DNA of 64,000 nt, taken from the NCBI GenBank assembly GCA_020403425.1, contig JADBXR010000019.1:1-64000 (forward strand), written 5' to 3'. The stretch is from Chitinophagaceae bacterium. GTDB taxonomy: Bacteria; Bacteroidota; Bacteroidia; Chitinophagales; Chitinophagaceae. The position numbers and the translations under genes are program-made. The notes below the pieces were generated by a model, which was not told the DNA's origin, ran no database searches, and saw only the letters and a list, made by a program, of their open reading frames with translations. The stretch's first letter is position 1. Each line of letters starts with the position of its first letter. Shown piece by piece: positions 1-7,517 of the stretch.

Positions 1-81
1 AAAATACTCTTGCGCAAGGGCAATCTTTAGAGCAGGTTCGTACAGATGTTCACGACCTTTTTGCTTTTGGGGAACCTTCAT
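1..81 (-). CDS. N-terminal end of a transposase-like HTH protein (cut by window edge)
   Basis: An open frame of 27 codons starts at the ATG complementary to 79-81 and runs off the left edge. It reads MKVPQKQKGREHLYEPALKI and continues into a short Ala/Gln/Tyr-rich helix. A basic leader followed by a helix of this kind resembles the N-terminal helix-turn-helix of IS3-type transposase OrfA proteins in Bacteroidota. Only 27 residues are visible, so the family call rests on general resemblance. A perfect 11-bp inverted repeat lies just upstream (93-120). It could instead be a small DNA-binding regulator. Confidence 0.45.
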   Translation of the reverse strand, partial: MKVPQKQKGREHLYEPALKIALAQEYF

Positions 82-92
82 AATTAATCAAG

Positions 93-120
93 TTTACATA
101 TTTAGTTCGAAATATGTAAA
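93..120. promoter_or_regulatory. Perfect 11-bp inverted repeat upstream of the partial gene
   Basis: TTTACATATTT at 93-103 and AAATATGTAAA at 110-120 are exact reverse complements around a 6-base spacer. The palindrome lies 11 bases upstream of the start codon at 79-81, where an operator or a transposon end would be expected. It is not followed by a T-run, so a terminator is less likely. Confidence 0.5.
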
Positions 121-126
121 GTGATT

Positions 127-151
127 TCAGGAAGAGACAGGAAGAGACAGA
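127..151. repeat. Short 10-bp tandem repeat
   Basis: The unit CAGGAAGAGA occurs twice in tandem, followed by a partial third copy. It sits in the 293-base gap between the transposase-like fragment and the methyltransferase. No gene is seen in that gap. Confidence 0.5.
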
Positions 152-244
152 ACCTGCTGAGAATCAGTACCAACGAAACAGAATAGGGTTTGTGAATAGG
201 CGTTATGGGCCGATCGAGATGAGAGGGGTTGGGTAGGTTCTAAC

Positions 245-300
245 AGCCGCGGCTTGGCACCCTGGCGAGAAAATTGGCTCGCAGGGGCGCCATGGCGCAG
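245..300. repeat. Imperfect inverted repeat of the 'GCGCC-TTGGCGAG' type
   Basis: GGCACCCTGGCGAG (256-269) is imperfectly complementary to CTCGCAGGGGCGCC (278-291), with GCGAG/CTCGC as the inner stem. It resembles a degenerate form of the CGCCTTTGCG-word palindrome at 63245-63298. It lies just past the 3' end of the methyltransferase. Confidence 0.35.
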
Positions 301-374
301 TTGGGTTCATAGGTTGGGGTACTACCTGAAACCGTTAGCATTTGAACAGGTTACGGATGGGTCATACATGATCG

Positions 375-1241
375 CTAAAGCACTACAGTTGTCGGCTTTA
401 CGGCGGTTATCAATAATCCGTTACCGGTGGAATGGGGCCTGCTATGATCGATCAACATCAGCAGCAGGATAAATGGCGAAATGGCCAGTAATACCATTGT
501 GTACAGGATCTTGTACAACCAACCTGACGACATGATCAATAACAGCAGGCTATTGGTGATCTCGTGACTGAGCCTTCCACAGTATCCATACGTATACTGC
601 AGCTGCTGTATCTGCCAACCAGCTTCCTGCACTTTGTTCCTGATCTCTTCGGACCGGTAGATCCTTTTTCTGTCGTTGATCGTCTCGTAATGTTCACGGC
701 TGTTCAACAGGCGCTGGTACAAGGAGGTATGTATCTTTCCATTCACGGGTACATATAACAACATTTTGCCACCAGGCTTCACGATCGACAGCATATTCCG
801 CAGTGCCTGCGCGTCATCCCTGATGTATTGTAATACGCCTATGCAGCTCAGGACATCTGTTGTTTCCTGTTCCTGCCATGTTTCAATGTTGCCGACCAGC
901 AAACGCATGTTCCGGCCTGGGGCCAGCCGTTGCAGGAAATCAATATTGGATCGCCGCATATCCATGCCGGTGCAATGTAAGGACCGGTAACTGCGGCTGA
1001 CCGGGATCAAATATTGTCCTTCACCGCAGCCGATATCCATCCATGATCCGCTTTGTCCCAGCAACCTGATCTCCCGCCTGATGGCTGGCATCACATACCA
1101 TTTCCGGAAATGGAAGAAATAATTGACCATATACAGGATGTATATGAGCCGGGGATAGCGCATCAGCCATAGAGGATATTCGAAATTGGAGATATTATGT
1201 GTCAATGTTGTAGGCTGGCTCCTGTCTATGTTCCCCTCCAT
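375..1241 (-). CDS. Class I SAM-dependent methyltransferase with C-terminal membrane segment
   Basis: The 288-residue product has the glycine-rich SAM-binding motif I WMDIGCGEGQYLIPVS at about residues 68-83. An acidic residue follows in the second strand (GMDMRRSN) and a motif IV-like stretch VLSCIGVLQYIRDD comes later, as in Methyltransf_11/25-type enzymes. The last 60 residues carry one or two hydrophobic segments (SLLLLIMSSGWLYKILYTMV and the following stretch), so the enzyme is probably membrane-associated. The acceptor is unknown; lipid, quinone or small-molecule substrates are all possible. It stands alone on the minus strand in an accessory region, and no partner gene is adjacent. Confidence 0.8.
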   Translation of the reverse strand: MEGNIDRSQPTTLTHNISNFEYPLWLMRYPRLIYILYMVNYFFHFRKWYVMPAIRREIRLLGQSGSWMDIGCGEGQYLIPVSRSYRSLHCTGMDMRRSNIDFLQRLAPGRNMRLLVGNIETWQEQETTDVLSCIGVLQYIRDDAQALRNMLSIVKPGGKMLLYVPVNGKIHTSLYQRLLNSREHYETINDRKRIYRSEEIRNKVQEAGWQIQQLQYTYGYCGRLSHEITNSLLLLIMSSGWLYKILYTMVLLAISPFILLLMLIDHSRPHSTGNGLLITAVKPTTVVL

Positions 1242-1374
1242 AAGCTATGATTCTGGTAGCGTACTGATTTATAATCTGTAAGTTACCTATAATTCATCGC
1301 CCTTCTCTTCAAAATAAAAAGTGGTGTCAGCATAGTAACAGACCCTGACCAAAACTTTGGTTACACACTTCCTG

Positions 1375-1797
1375 TCATCCGGCGATCTCGATCAACAGCT
1401 CTCCGGGCGTATAAACGGGTAATACAGGAATGCCTTGTTTTTGTAACTGCTTGTCTCGTGATATGAAATAATCCAGTTTATGGTGTACGGCTGTATAGTA
1501 TTGTAAGGCATCTTCTATATCGGTTATCTTTGAATGAAGGGCATTCAATACAATTTCGTGTGGCAGATCGATCACCGTTACATCTGCCATAAGGGTCAAC
1601 AGTAATTCTTTGGCTTTGGCATTACCGTAGGCTTTCGTTAACCAGTAGCCAACAATATGTACAATTGAAGGCGTAATGAACGCCTGAATGGTTCCGTTCA
1701 CTGCCCATTCAATGATCCTGCGGGATTCTTCATACGCCTCACGCTTTAAGGTGAGGTCCAGCAATATGTTCGCATCAAGAAATACTTTAGAAGCCAT
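1375..1797 (-). CDS. PIN-domain toxin (VapC-like ribonuclease)
   Basis: The start at the ATG complementary to 1795-1797 gives about 140 residues beginning MASKVFLDANILLDL. An upstream ATG at 1807-1809 would add four residues. The PIN active-site acids are visible: Asp in FLDANIL near the N-terminus, Asp/Glu in the ITDIEDALQYY segment, and Asp in the FISRDKQL segment near the C-terminus. PIN toxins are Mg-dependent RNases, usually acting on tRNA or rRNA. The gene overlaps the 3' end of the upstream antitoxin by 11 bases, the typical coupled arrangement of a type II toxin-antitoxin operon. The substrate cannot be read from sequence. Confidence 0.88.
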   Translation of the reverse strand: MASKVFLDANILLDLTLKREAYEESRRIIEWAVNGTIQAFITPSIVHIVGYWLTKAYGNAKAKELLLTLMADVTVIDLPHEIVLNALHSKITDIEDALQYYTAVHHKLDYFISRDKQLQKQGIPVLPVYTPGELLIEIAG

Positions 1798-2029
1798 ACT
1801 TCTTCGCATTTTCTTTATAGTACAGTTCCTTTAGATCTGCTTCTTCTGCAATAACAGGTTTGTCCAGTTTTTCAACCAGATGCAGGATATTCTTACGCTT
1901 GGAGGGTTTGGTAACGGTCTTAAAATAACCTTCCACCAGTTCAGAGACACTCTGCTGTTGTTTTGCGGCATAGTTCTTTACATTTTCAAGCAAACTATCC
2001 TCAATGGTCAGGTTCAATCTCGCTTTCAT
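1787..2029 (-). CDS. Antitoxin of the PIN toxin pair (DUF6364-like, ribbon-helix-helix-like)
   Basis: The 80-residue protein starts MKARLNLTIEDSLLENVKNY. A short beta-strand rich in basic and hydrophobic residues is followed by an amphipathic helix (AAKQQQSVSELVEGYF), as in ribbon-helix-helix DNA-binding antitoxins. The charged C-terminal half (EEADLKELYYKENAKKYGF) would be the toxin-binding part. It precedes and overlaps the toxin by 11 bases. A perfect 8-bp inverted repeat overlaps its own promoter (2034-2065), which fits autoregulation by the antitoxin or the complex. Confidence 0.8.
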   Translation of the reverse strand: MKARLNLTIEDSLLENVKNYAAKQQQSVSELVEGYFKTVTKPSKRKNILHLVEKLDKPVIAEEADLKELYYKENAKKYGF

Positions 2030-2033
2030 AGGT

Positions 2034-2065
2034 CAAATATACGCATGATTTTAATTTATGCGTAT
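2034..2065 (-). promoter_or_regulatory. Toxin-antitoxin promoter with overlapping palindromic operator
   Basis: On the minus strand the Bacteroidota -7 box TATATTTG (complement of 2034-2041) lies 4 bases before the antitoxin ATG. ATACGCAT (2039-2046) and ATGCGTAT (2058-2065) form a perfect inverted repeat with an 11-base spacer, and its proximal arm overlaps the -7 box. A protein bound there would block RNA polymerase. The short distance to the ATG predicts a leaderless mRNA. Confidence 0.7.
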
Positions 2066-2313
2066 TATTTTCGGGGGACCTATTTTTGACGAAACATAGC
2101 AGCATCTCAAAATAGCTTCATTTATCCTTATTATATCATTATTTACCATATATGAGCCCAGGCGCCTTCTTACTATGAATTTGCTGTTATAGACCTGCAA
2201 ACGCTTTCAATGTGCATATGGGTGTTCATTGTGTTGGGGTGCTTTTATGTACAGCTTCCGCAATTTTCTGCAGTTAACAACCTTATGCGATAGTAAAGGC
2301 AAAACCATTTGCC
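2066..2313. other. AT-rich intergenic region without recognised features
   Basis: This stretch between the toxin-antitoxin operator and the small ORF at 2314 shows no coding frame, tRNA or terminator that I can support. It is visibly richer in A and T than the nuo or mnmE regions. Confidence 0.4.
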
Positions 2314-2511
2314 ATGCTTGATTTCAATTTGTATTCTGAGTTTTACAAACAACCTATACTGTTAACAGAAGAAGAGAAGCAAGACCCGTTACCTGTTACA
2401 ATCAGGCAATTCTTTGAGGATGTGAGGCTTGTCGAGGTGAGGATACACCTATATAATCTGTTGGAGGTGACATTAACAACGTCCAATACTATTTATAATG
2501 ATAAAGACTAA
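2314..2511 (+). CDS. Small hypothetical protein, possibly truncated
   Basis: The 65-residue frame starts MLDFNLYSEFYKQPILLTEE and contains an acidic/hydrophobic helical segment (IRQFFEDVRLVEVRIHLYNL) followed by LEVTLTTSNTIY. My impression is that it resembles small proteins found in several copies in Chitinophagaceae, which continue for another 30 or so residues past the LTT motif; if so, this copy is truncated. No database comparison was possible. It lies in an AT-rich gap next to a toxin-antitoxin pair. Confidence 0.35.
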   Translation: MLDFNLYSEFYKQPILLTEEEKQDPLPVTIRQFFEDVRLVEVRIHLYNLLEVTLTTSNTIYNDKD

Positions 2512-2538
2512 TAAATGACCAAAGGTTCGATTGTTATA

Positions 2539-3378
2539 TTATGGTTTTTCAGAAATAAAAATACTAAATCGAAAAATTCTACTTCGCTCTTCTCGCCATG
2601 AAGGTAGATTAAACTTAAATGACTCTGTTGTCACATCTTTAACTGTCCCGGTTTGGCCAACCGGCATATCTTCAACTGAGGTAATGAGGAATGGCGGCTT
2701 TTTAAACTGTGGAAGTTTATCACCATTTAGAGTCTTCATATCTTTAAAGTAATATTTTGTATAGTAACTCTCTTCACTTTTTGCTGTGTCCATGATCCTG
2801 GTATCAAAGAATAAACTATCAACTAGATAGAAATTTTGTTTTAAAATATTTTTTGCATTGATATCCGTTATTCGACCTTGTACATTTTTAACTTTATCAT
2901 CAACAACAGCTTGTTGGGAAGATAACATTTCTAGATTATGCTTATATCCTTCAAGCGTATTTTGAGTATTTTGCAATTGAGAAGTAGTCTTTTGAAGCAG
3001 ATGCATTGAAGATGCGGAGATAGTCTGCAAGCTTTTGTCAGTTGCGCTAATTCTTTTGTTAATGGCGGTATCAAAATAACTAATGATTGAATCCGTCCTT
3101 TTGGACATCATCGCATTTTTTATTGTAAAATCATCCTTTAGAGCTTTTTCAACATTTTGTAAACTATTATAGCCGAAAATTACGAGCACAGTTCCCACGA
3201 GAGAAACCGTTGCAACAAAAAACTCTTGCTTATATTTAAGTTCATAATATCTAGGATCATCTAGATTTCGATCTGTCTTACTACGATTTTTCAATTGCCG
3301 AATAGAAGCTAAATTCCAAATTAGCAAGATTAATAAGGAAACGCCTATAATAGTAAGTAATAAAATACCGAAATCCAT
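2539..3378 (-). CDS. Membrane protein with two N-terminal TM segments and a coiled coil, function unknown
   Basis: The 279-residue protein begins with a hydrophobic segment (residues 4-24, ILLLTIIGVSLLILLIWNLA) and has a second at about residues 53-72 (FFVATVSLVGTVLVIFGYNS). A long polar region rich in Gln, Ser, Thr and Asn follows (about residues 75-170), with heptad-like spacing that suggests a coiled coil. The C-terminal ~100 residues are a mixed domain I do not recognise. The gene is clearly more AT-rich than the surrounding housekeeping genes and has no operon partner, which suggests acquisition by transfer. Confidence 0.6.
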   Translation of the reverse strand: MDFGILLLTIIGVSLLILLIWNLASIRQLKNRSKTDRNLDDPRYYELKYKQEFFVATVSLVGTVLVIFGYNSLQNVEKALKDDFTIKNAMMSKRTDSIISYFDTAINKRISATDKSLQTISASSMHLLQKTTSQLQNTQNTLEGYKHNLEMLSSQQAVVDDKVKNVQGRITDINAKNILKQNFYLVDSLFFDTRIMDTAKSEESYYTKYYFKDMKTLNGDKLPQFKKPPFLITSVEDMPVGQTGTVKDVTTESFKFNLPSWREERSRIFRFSIFISEKP

Positions 3379-3797
3379 GATACTGCGATTGTTGGTTAAC
3401 GAGCAATAGGGGTAAGATCCAATATACAGAATCCTTTTAATTTTTTATAGAGACCACTTCAAAATCGCAAATACAATCAACTCAACTGCATCATTGCGTA
3501 TCATACTGTATCATTGTTACCCATAATTCATCCCTCACTTCCCAAATCAGGTACAATAAAAAAGTAGTCACAGAAAAGTGAACAAGAATGGCTACTGAAA
3601 AGTAGTGAGGCCTACAAAGTGACTGATACTGAGTCAATTAATCTTTCTTCAGAAGATCCCTCCTTCGTCGGGATGACGGTGGGCCTAGGGTTGACCAGTT
3701 TTGCAGTCATGGTTGGTTCCGGTCAGTATTCGCGTGATCAGGTGATGAGACTCAACCAGTTATAACGTCGATGGCAGGGTGACCTCTTTTCAGTAGA
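3379..3797. other. Intergenic region (419 bases) with a dispersed-repeat fragment
   Basis: No gene is supported here. At about 3653-3680 the sequence GATCCCTCCTTCGTCGGGAT forms a small inverted repeat (ATCCC/GGGAT). Such fragments often occur as dispersed intergenic repeats in related genomes, a statement from general experience. The rest shows no clear promoter, tRNA or terminator. Confidence 0.4.
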
Positions 3798-5180
3798 TCA
3801 TTTCCCGATACAGAACTTCGAAAAGATATAATCCAGCTGGTCCTCATTGGTGATCTGGCCGGTGATGGTGCCCAGGTAATGCAGGCACTGGCGGATATCA
3901 ATGGCCAGCAGGTCGCCGGGTACTTTGTCTTCCAGTCCCCGCTGCACATCGGCCAGGGCTTTGGCCAGATGCTGCAAAGCCTCGTAGTGGCGGGCATTGG
4001 TAACGATGGTGGACTCGGCATAGATATCGCCATCAATGGCTTTGCTCACCAGCGCCTCTTTCAGGTGCTCGATATGGGTATGTTCTTTGGCGGAAATGAA
4101 TACCGTATCTGCAAATGCGGCAAAACGCTGCTGTGCAGCTGCGTTCTGTCCGTCCACCTTATTGCCCACCAGCAGGTAGCAGATCTGTTCTTTCTCAAAA
4201 GTATCCACCACCTGCTGCAGGTCCGTTTCGGTGATCTCATTCACATCAAAGAGGTACAGCACGATATTAGCGGAGCGCATCTTTTCTAGACTCTTCTCCA
4301 CGCCGATGCTTTCGATCACATCATGCGTATGTTCGCGTATGCCCGCCGTATCGATCAGCCGGAACAGGATGCCTTTGATGTTCAGGATCTCTTCGATGGT
4401 ATCACGCGTGGTTCCGGCAATATCACTTACGATGGCGCGGTTCTCGTTCAGTAAGGTATTGAGCAGCGTGGATTTACCTGCATTGGGTTTACCGATGATG
4501 GCCACCTGTACCCCGTTCTTGATCACATTACCCAGCTGGAAGGAACTGATGAGCTGGTGCGTGGATACCGCCAGCTGGCTCACCAGGCTCTGCAAAGCGG
4601 CCCTGTCGGCGAACTCCACATCTTCCTGCGAAAAATCGAGTTCCAGTTCTATCATGGCCGAAAAACGGATGAGCTGCTCACGCAGTTGCTGCAGGTCCGA
4701 CGAAAAGCCCCCGCGCATGCTGTGCAATGCGGCCCTGCGACTGGCTTCCGTATTACTGGCGATCAGGTCGGCCACGGCTTCGGCCTGGGTAAGGTCCAGT
4801 TTTCCATTGAGGAAGGCCCGCTGGGTGAACTCACCCGGTTTGGCCATTCGCACGCCTTTACTGGTAATGGCACGGATGATGTTCTCCTGTATGAAAGGCG
4901 AACCATGACAGCTGATCTCGATCACATCTTCTCCTGTGTACGATCTGGGGCCTTTGAACAGTGACAGCACCACTTCATCCAGCAATTGTCCCTGGTGCTG
5001 CAGCAGCCCCACCTGTATGGTATGTGACTGTTGTTTGAACAGGTCCTTCGAGGGGAACATCTCATCCAGTACCCGGAAAGTATCTTTTCCGCTGACCCGT
5101 ATCACCCCGATGGCCCCCACACCCGGCGGTGTAGCCAGCGCCACGATCGTATCGTCCCATCCCCGCAAGTGTGTGCTCAT
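3798..5180 (-). CDS. mnmE: tRNA modification GTPase MnmE (TrmE)
   Basis: MnmE works with MnmG to install the 5-carboxymethylaminomethyl group on U34 of certain tRNAs. The start at 5178-5180 (MSTHLRGWDDTIVALATPPG) fits family N-termini; the frame stays open upstream only through repeat DNA. The product is 460 residues, as usual. The N-terminal folate-binding domain has the GVGAIGVIRVSG motif. The G domain shows GKPNAGKST (G1), AGTTRDTIE (G2), DTAGIREH (G3) and NKVD (G4). The protein ends in FCIGK, the conserved C-terminal Cys motif. A TATTTTTG -7 box lies 17 bases upstream. Confidence 0.97.
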   Translation of the reverse strand: MSTHLRGWDDTIVALATPPGVGAIGVIRVSGKDTFRVLDEMFPSKDLFKQQSHTIQVGLLQHQGQLLDEVVLSLFKGPRSYTGEDVIEISCHGSPFIQENIIRAITSKGVRMAKPGEFTQRAFLNGKLDLTQAEAVADLIASNTEASRRAALHSMRGGFSSDLQQLREQLIRFSAMIELELDFSQEDVEFADRAALQSLVSQLAVSTHQLISSFQLGNVIKNGVQVAIIGKPNAGKSTLLNTLLNENRAIVSDIAGTTRDTIEEILNIKGILFRLIDTAGIREHTHDVIESIGVEKSLEKMRSANIVLYLFDVNEITETDLQQVVDTFEKEQICYLLVGNKVDGQNAAAQQRFAAFADTVFISAKEHTHIEHLKEALVSKAIDGDIYAESTIVTNARHYEALQHLAKALADVQRGLEDKVPGDLLAIDIRQCLHYLGTITGQITNEDQLDYIFSKFCIGK

Positions 5181-5197
5181 AGTGCCTGTTTTCGAGG

Positions 5198-5205
5198 CAA
5201 AAATA
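5198..5205 (-). promoter_or_regulatory. -7 box of the mnmE promoter
   Basis: The minus strand reads TATTTTTG, an exact match to the Bacteroidota TAnnTTTG element, 17 bases before the mnmE ATG. No convincing TTTG -33 element was assigned because the upstream DNA is the repeat block. Confidence 0.55.
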
Positions 5206-5224
5206 GAACAATGGGAGGGAATGG

Positions 5225-5424
5225 CAGAATGATAGAATGATAGAATGAGTGAATGGGGGGAGTAGTGAGTGGTGAGTAGGGAGGGGATAATGAGTGGGCA
5301 ATGGTGAATGGGCAATGGGCAATAGGTAACGGCAGCGCAAGCCCCCCTGCCAATTCACCATTGCCCATTCACCATTGCCCCTTGCCCATTCACTCATCCA
5401 CTCATTCACTCATTCACTCATTGT
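5225..5424. repeat. Composite heptamer-word palindrome, copy 1 (mnmE/tonB gap)
   Basis: The left arm runs through GATAGAAT-type and GTGAGTG-type words into exact 7-base steps such as GGCAATG, GTGAATG and GGCAATA. A G/C-rich core follows (about 5325-5350). The right arm has the complementary steps CATTCAC, CATTGCC and then 8-base ATTCACTC words. CCATTGCCCATTCACCAT in the right arm is the exact reverse complement of left-arm sequence. The right arm reaches the tonB stop codon. The same composite order recurs at 6330-6587. Confidence 0.8.
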
Positions 5425-6242
5425 TCTTCCACCCTGAACGTGATCTTCTGTTTCTGCCGGTAGATGACGTGGCGGCCGTTCTGTACGGCGGGTGTCCAGC
5501 GGGGGCTTTTCTGGATGACGCGGATGGCTTCGGCCCTGGTACCGTAGCCGGGGTCGTTCTCGGCACGTACGTCGCTGATATTGCCTTCGCGGTCAACGAT
5601 GAAGGAGACCACCACCGAATAATCGGCCGGGGGAGCCCCATTCTGGGCGGCGATGTCCTGGTTGAGGTTCCTTTCCAGGTATTTGCGCCAGGCGGCGATC
5701 CCGCCCAGGAACTGGGCCTCTATCTGCACGGAGGCGAATACTTTGTCGATGTCCTCCTCCTGCCGGGGGGCTTCTACCACGCCGGTCCCTTTTTCAATGG
5801 GAGGGGCCACCACCCCTTCGTCCTTAGCGCCTTCCTGGTTGAGGGTGCCGATACGGGTATTGTCCAGCTGGTCGATCTCTTTCACTTCATCCTCTGCCGT
5901 TACCTGGTCGTCGGCCACGATCCTGGGTGGGGTCACTTTGGCCATTTCCACTTTGGGTGGCTGTTCTTTGGGGATGGGTTTGGGCTGTTCGGGTTTGGGT
6001 TCCTCCTGTTTGAAATTCTCGAGTTCCACAACGGTCACCAGTTCTGTTGGCGTCCGGTTCTTCTTGCCATTGGCCAGCAGGGAGCCCCCTACTGCCAGCA
6101 GGCAAAGCAACAGCATGGCCGACAAGGCAAACAGGATCCGTTTCTGATAGGTCTTGCGCAATTCATAGGCGCCATACAATTTATTCCTTCCATCAAAGAG
6201 GATGTCCAGAATATCCGCGGATAGGATCTGTGACTTTTCCAT
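5418..6242 (-). CDS. tonB: TonB-family energy transducer (paralogue 1)
   Basis: TonB couples the inner-membrane proton motive force, through ExbB/ExbD, to TonB-dependent receptors such as SusC-like transporters. The 274-residue product has an N-terminal cytoplasmic segment (MEKSQILSADILDILFDGRN), one TM segment at about residues 34-57, a Pro/Lys/Glu-rich periplasmic linker (KQEEPKPEQPKPIPKEQPPK) and a C-terminal TonB domain with the YSVVVSFIVDREG strand. It is closely similar to the paralogue at 6643-7473 but is separated from that operon by a strong terminator. Composite repeats flank it on both sides, so it looks like a duplicated gene set between repeat copies. Confidence 0.9.
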   Translation of the reverse strand: MEKSQILSADILDILFDGRNKLYGAYELRKTYQKRILFALSAMLLLCLLAVGGSLLANGKKNRTPTELVTVVELENFKQEEPKPEQPKPIPKEQPPKVEMAKVTPPRIVADDQVTAEDEVKEIDQLDNTRIGTLNQEGAKDEGVVAPPIEKGTGVVEAPRQEEDIDKVFASVQIEAQFLGGIAAWRKYLERNLNQDIAAQNGAPPADYSVVVSFIVDREGNISDVRAENDPGYGTRAEAIRVIQKSPRWTPAVQNGRHVIYRQKQKITFRVEEQ

Positions 6243-6329
6243 AGTAGTGAGTTTCTACTATGATTCTTACGAAGGGAAAAATCCACAGGTGAAAACGGTG
6301 AGTAAATTTTATGGAAATTCCATAAGGGG

Positions 6330-6587
6330 CAATGAGTGGATGAGTGAATGAATGAATGGATGTGAGTGGTGAGTGGTGAGTAGGGAGGGAATAATGAGTA
6401 GTGGCAATGGTGAATGGGCAATAGGCAATCGGCAATGGGCAATAGGCAATAGGTAGCGGCAGAGCCAGTCCCTTCCCCATTGACAATTCACCATTCACAA
6501 TTGCCCATTCACAATTCACCACTCACGACTGACGCCTCACGATCCCTCATTCACTCATCCACTCATCCACTCATTCACTCATTCAAT
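6330..6587. repeat. Composite heptamer-word palindrome, copy 2 (tonB/tonB gap)
   Basis: This block fills most of the 400-base gap between the two tonB genes. The left arm has GTGAGTG words, then seven in-register 7-base steps such as GGCAATG, GTGAATG, GGCAATA and GGCAATC. The core starts with GGTAGCGGCAG, close to the GGTAACGGCAG core of copy 1. The right arm steps through AATTCAC, CATTCAC, AATTGCC and CACTCAC, then 8-base ATTCACTC words. Word order matches copy 1, in the same orientation. Confidence 0.8.
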
Positions 6588-6588
6588 A

Positions 6589-6622
6589 AAAACGCCCCGC
6601 ATTATTATTTGCGGGGCGTTTT
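6589..6622 (-). terminator. Rho-independent terminator of the exbB-exbD-exbD-tonB operon
   Basis: A perfect 12-bp stem (AAAACGCCCCGC / GCGGGGCGTTTT) around a 10-base loop lies 21 bases past the stop of the downstream tonB (6643-7473). On the minus strand the stem ends in a T-run. The symmetric A/T tails mean it could act in both directions. Confidence 0.9.
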
Positions 6623-6642
6623 ATTTTTATCGTTGTTCAGAA

Positions 6643-7473
6643 TTATTCTTCTGATACTACGAATGTGATGCTTTGTTTGTGACGGTAGATAACGTTACGT
6701 CCGTTCTGCACCGCGGGTTTCCATTTGGGACCTTTGGTGATCACGCGCATCGCTTCTGCTTTGGTTCCGTAGCCGGGATCGTTCTCCGCTGCTACATCAC
6801 TGATGCTTCCGTCCTTGGCCACGATGAAAGATACCACTACGGTATATTTTCCCGGAGGTGCACCGTTCTCAACAGGGAGGTCCCTGTTCAGGTTACGCTC
6901 CAGGTATTTGGTCCACTGAGGCAGACCACCGGGGAATTCCGCGGGGATCTGTACTACGGTGAATACCTTATCGTAGTCTTCTTCCACTTTAGGGGCTTCT
7001 ACCACACCGGTTCCTTTTTCAACGGGAGGGGCTACCACACCTTCGTCTTTCGCACCTTCCTGGTTGATGGTACCGATCTTGGTATCTTCCAGTTTTTCCA
7101 CTTCCTTGATTTCCTCATCAGGTTTCACTTCTTCATCCTTCACGATCTTGGGAGGGGTGAATTTGGTGATCTCCACTTTGGGTGGCTCCTGTTTTGGCGG
7201 AGGTGGCGGAGGTGGTGGCTCCGGTTTTTTCTCCTCCTTGTTTACGTTCTCCAGCGACATATCGGCCACAATGATCTCCGCCTGCTTTTTCTTGGTAGAG
7301 TTCGCCACCAGCGAGCCCACCAATAAAACTGCGCAGATCAGTACCATTCCGCCTATAGAGATCTTGATACGCTTGTTATACGTTTTGCGGAGTTCATAAG
7401 CACCGTAGTCCTTATTCCTTCCGTCAAAAAGGATATCAAGAATATCAGCGGATAAAATTTTGTTTATCTCCAT
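6643..7473 (-). CDS. tonB: TonB-family energy transducer (paralogue 2, operon member)
   Basis: The 276-residue protein has the same layout as the neighbouring paralogue: cytoplasmic N-terminus (MEINKILSADILDILFDGRN), TM segment at about residues 37-57, a linker with an uninterrupted Pro run (PPPPPPPPKQEPPK) and a C-terminal TonB domain containing YTVVVSFIVAKDG and the conserved NDPGYG. It is the last gene of exbB-exbD-exbD-tonB, 44 bases after the second exbD, and is followed by a strong terminator. The poly-Pro linker is its main difference from paralogue 1. It probably energises outer-membrane transport of glycans and siderophores. Confidence 0.92.
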   Translation of the reverse strand: MEINKILSADILDILFDGRNKDYGAYELRKTYNKRIKISIGGMVLICAVLLVGSLVANSTKKKQAEIIVADMSLENVNKEEKKPEPPPPPPPPKQEPPKVEITKFTPPKIVKDEEVKPDEEIKEVEKLEDTKIGTINQEGAKDEGVVAPPVEKGTGVVEAPKVEEDYDKVFTVVQIPAEFPGGLPQWTKYLERNLNRDLPVENGAPPGKYTVVVSFIVAKDGSISDVAAENDPGYGTKAEAMRVITKGPKWKPAVQNGRNVIYRHKQSITFVVSEE

Positions 7474-7517
7474 GATCTGGTTCTTTTGTAATTAGTTTCT
7501 TTGATGAAATTTCACGA

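Noticed and set aside
254-472. Plus-strand frame of 72 codons
   Set aside because: It overlaps an imperfect GC-rich palindrome and the antisense of the methyltransferase, and has no recognisable protein features.
4231-4908. Long plus-strand frame opposite mnmE
   Set aside because: It is the antisense of a conserved gene with a low-complexity Ser/Met-rich translation, a codon-bias shadow.
5181-5315. N-terminal extension of mnmE
   Set aside because: The extra 45 codons are translated repeat DNA upstream of the promoter box; the canonical MnmE start is at 5180.
5301-6224. 307-codon plus-strand frame through the repeat and opposite tonB
   Set aside because: Its start is in the word repeats (translated as SPLPIHHCPLPI-type peptides) and the rest is the antisense of tonB.
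6330-6587. CRISPR array
   Set aside because: The repeats are contiguous 7-base words without unique spacers and form one large palindrome; no cas genes are present.
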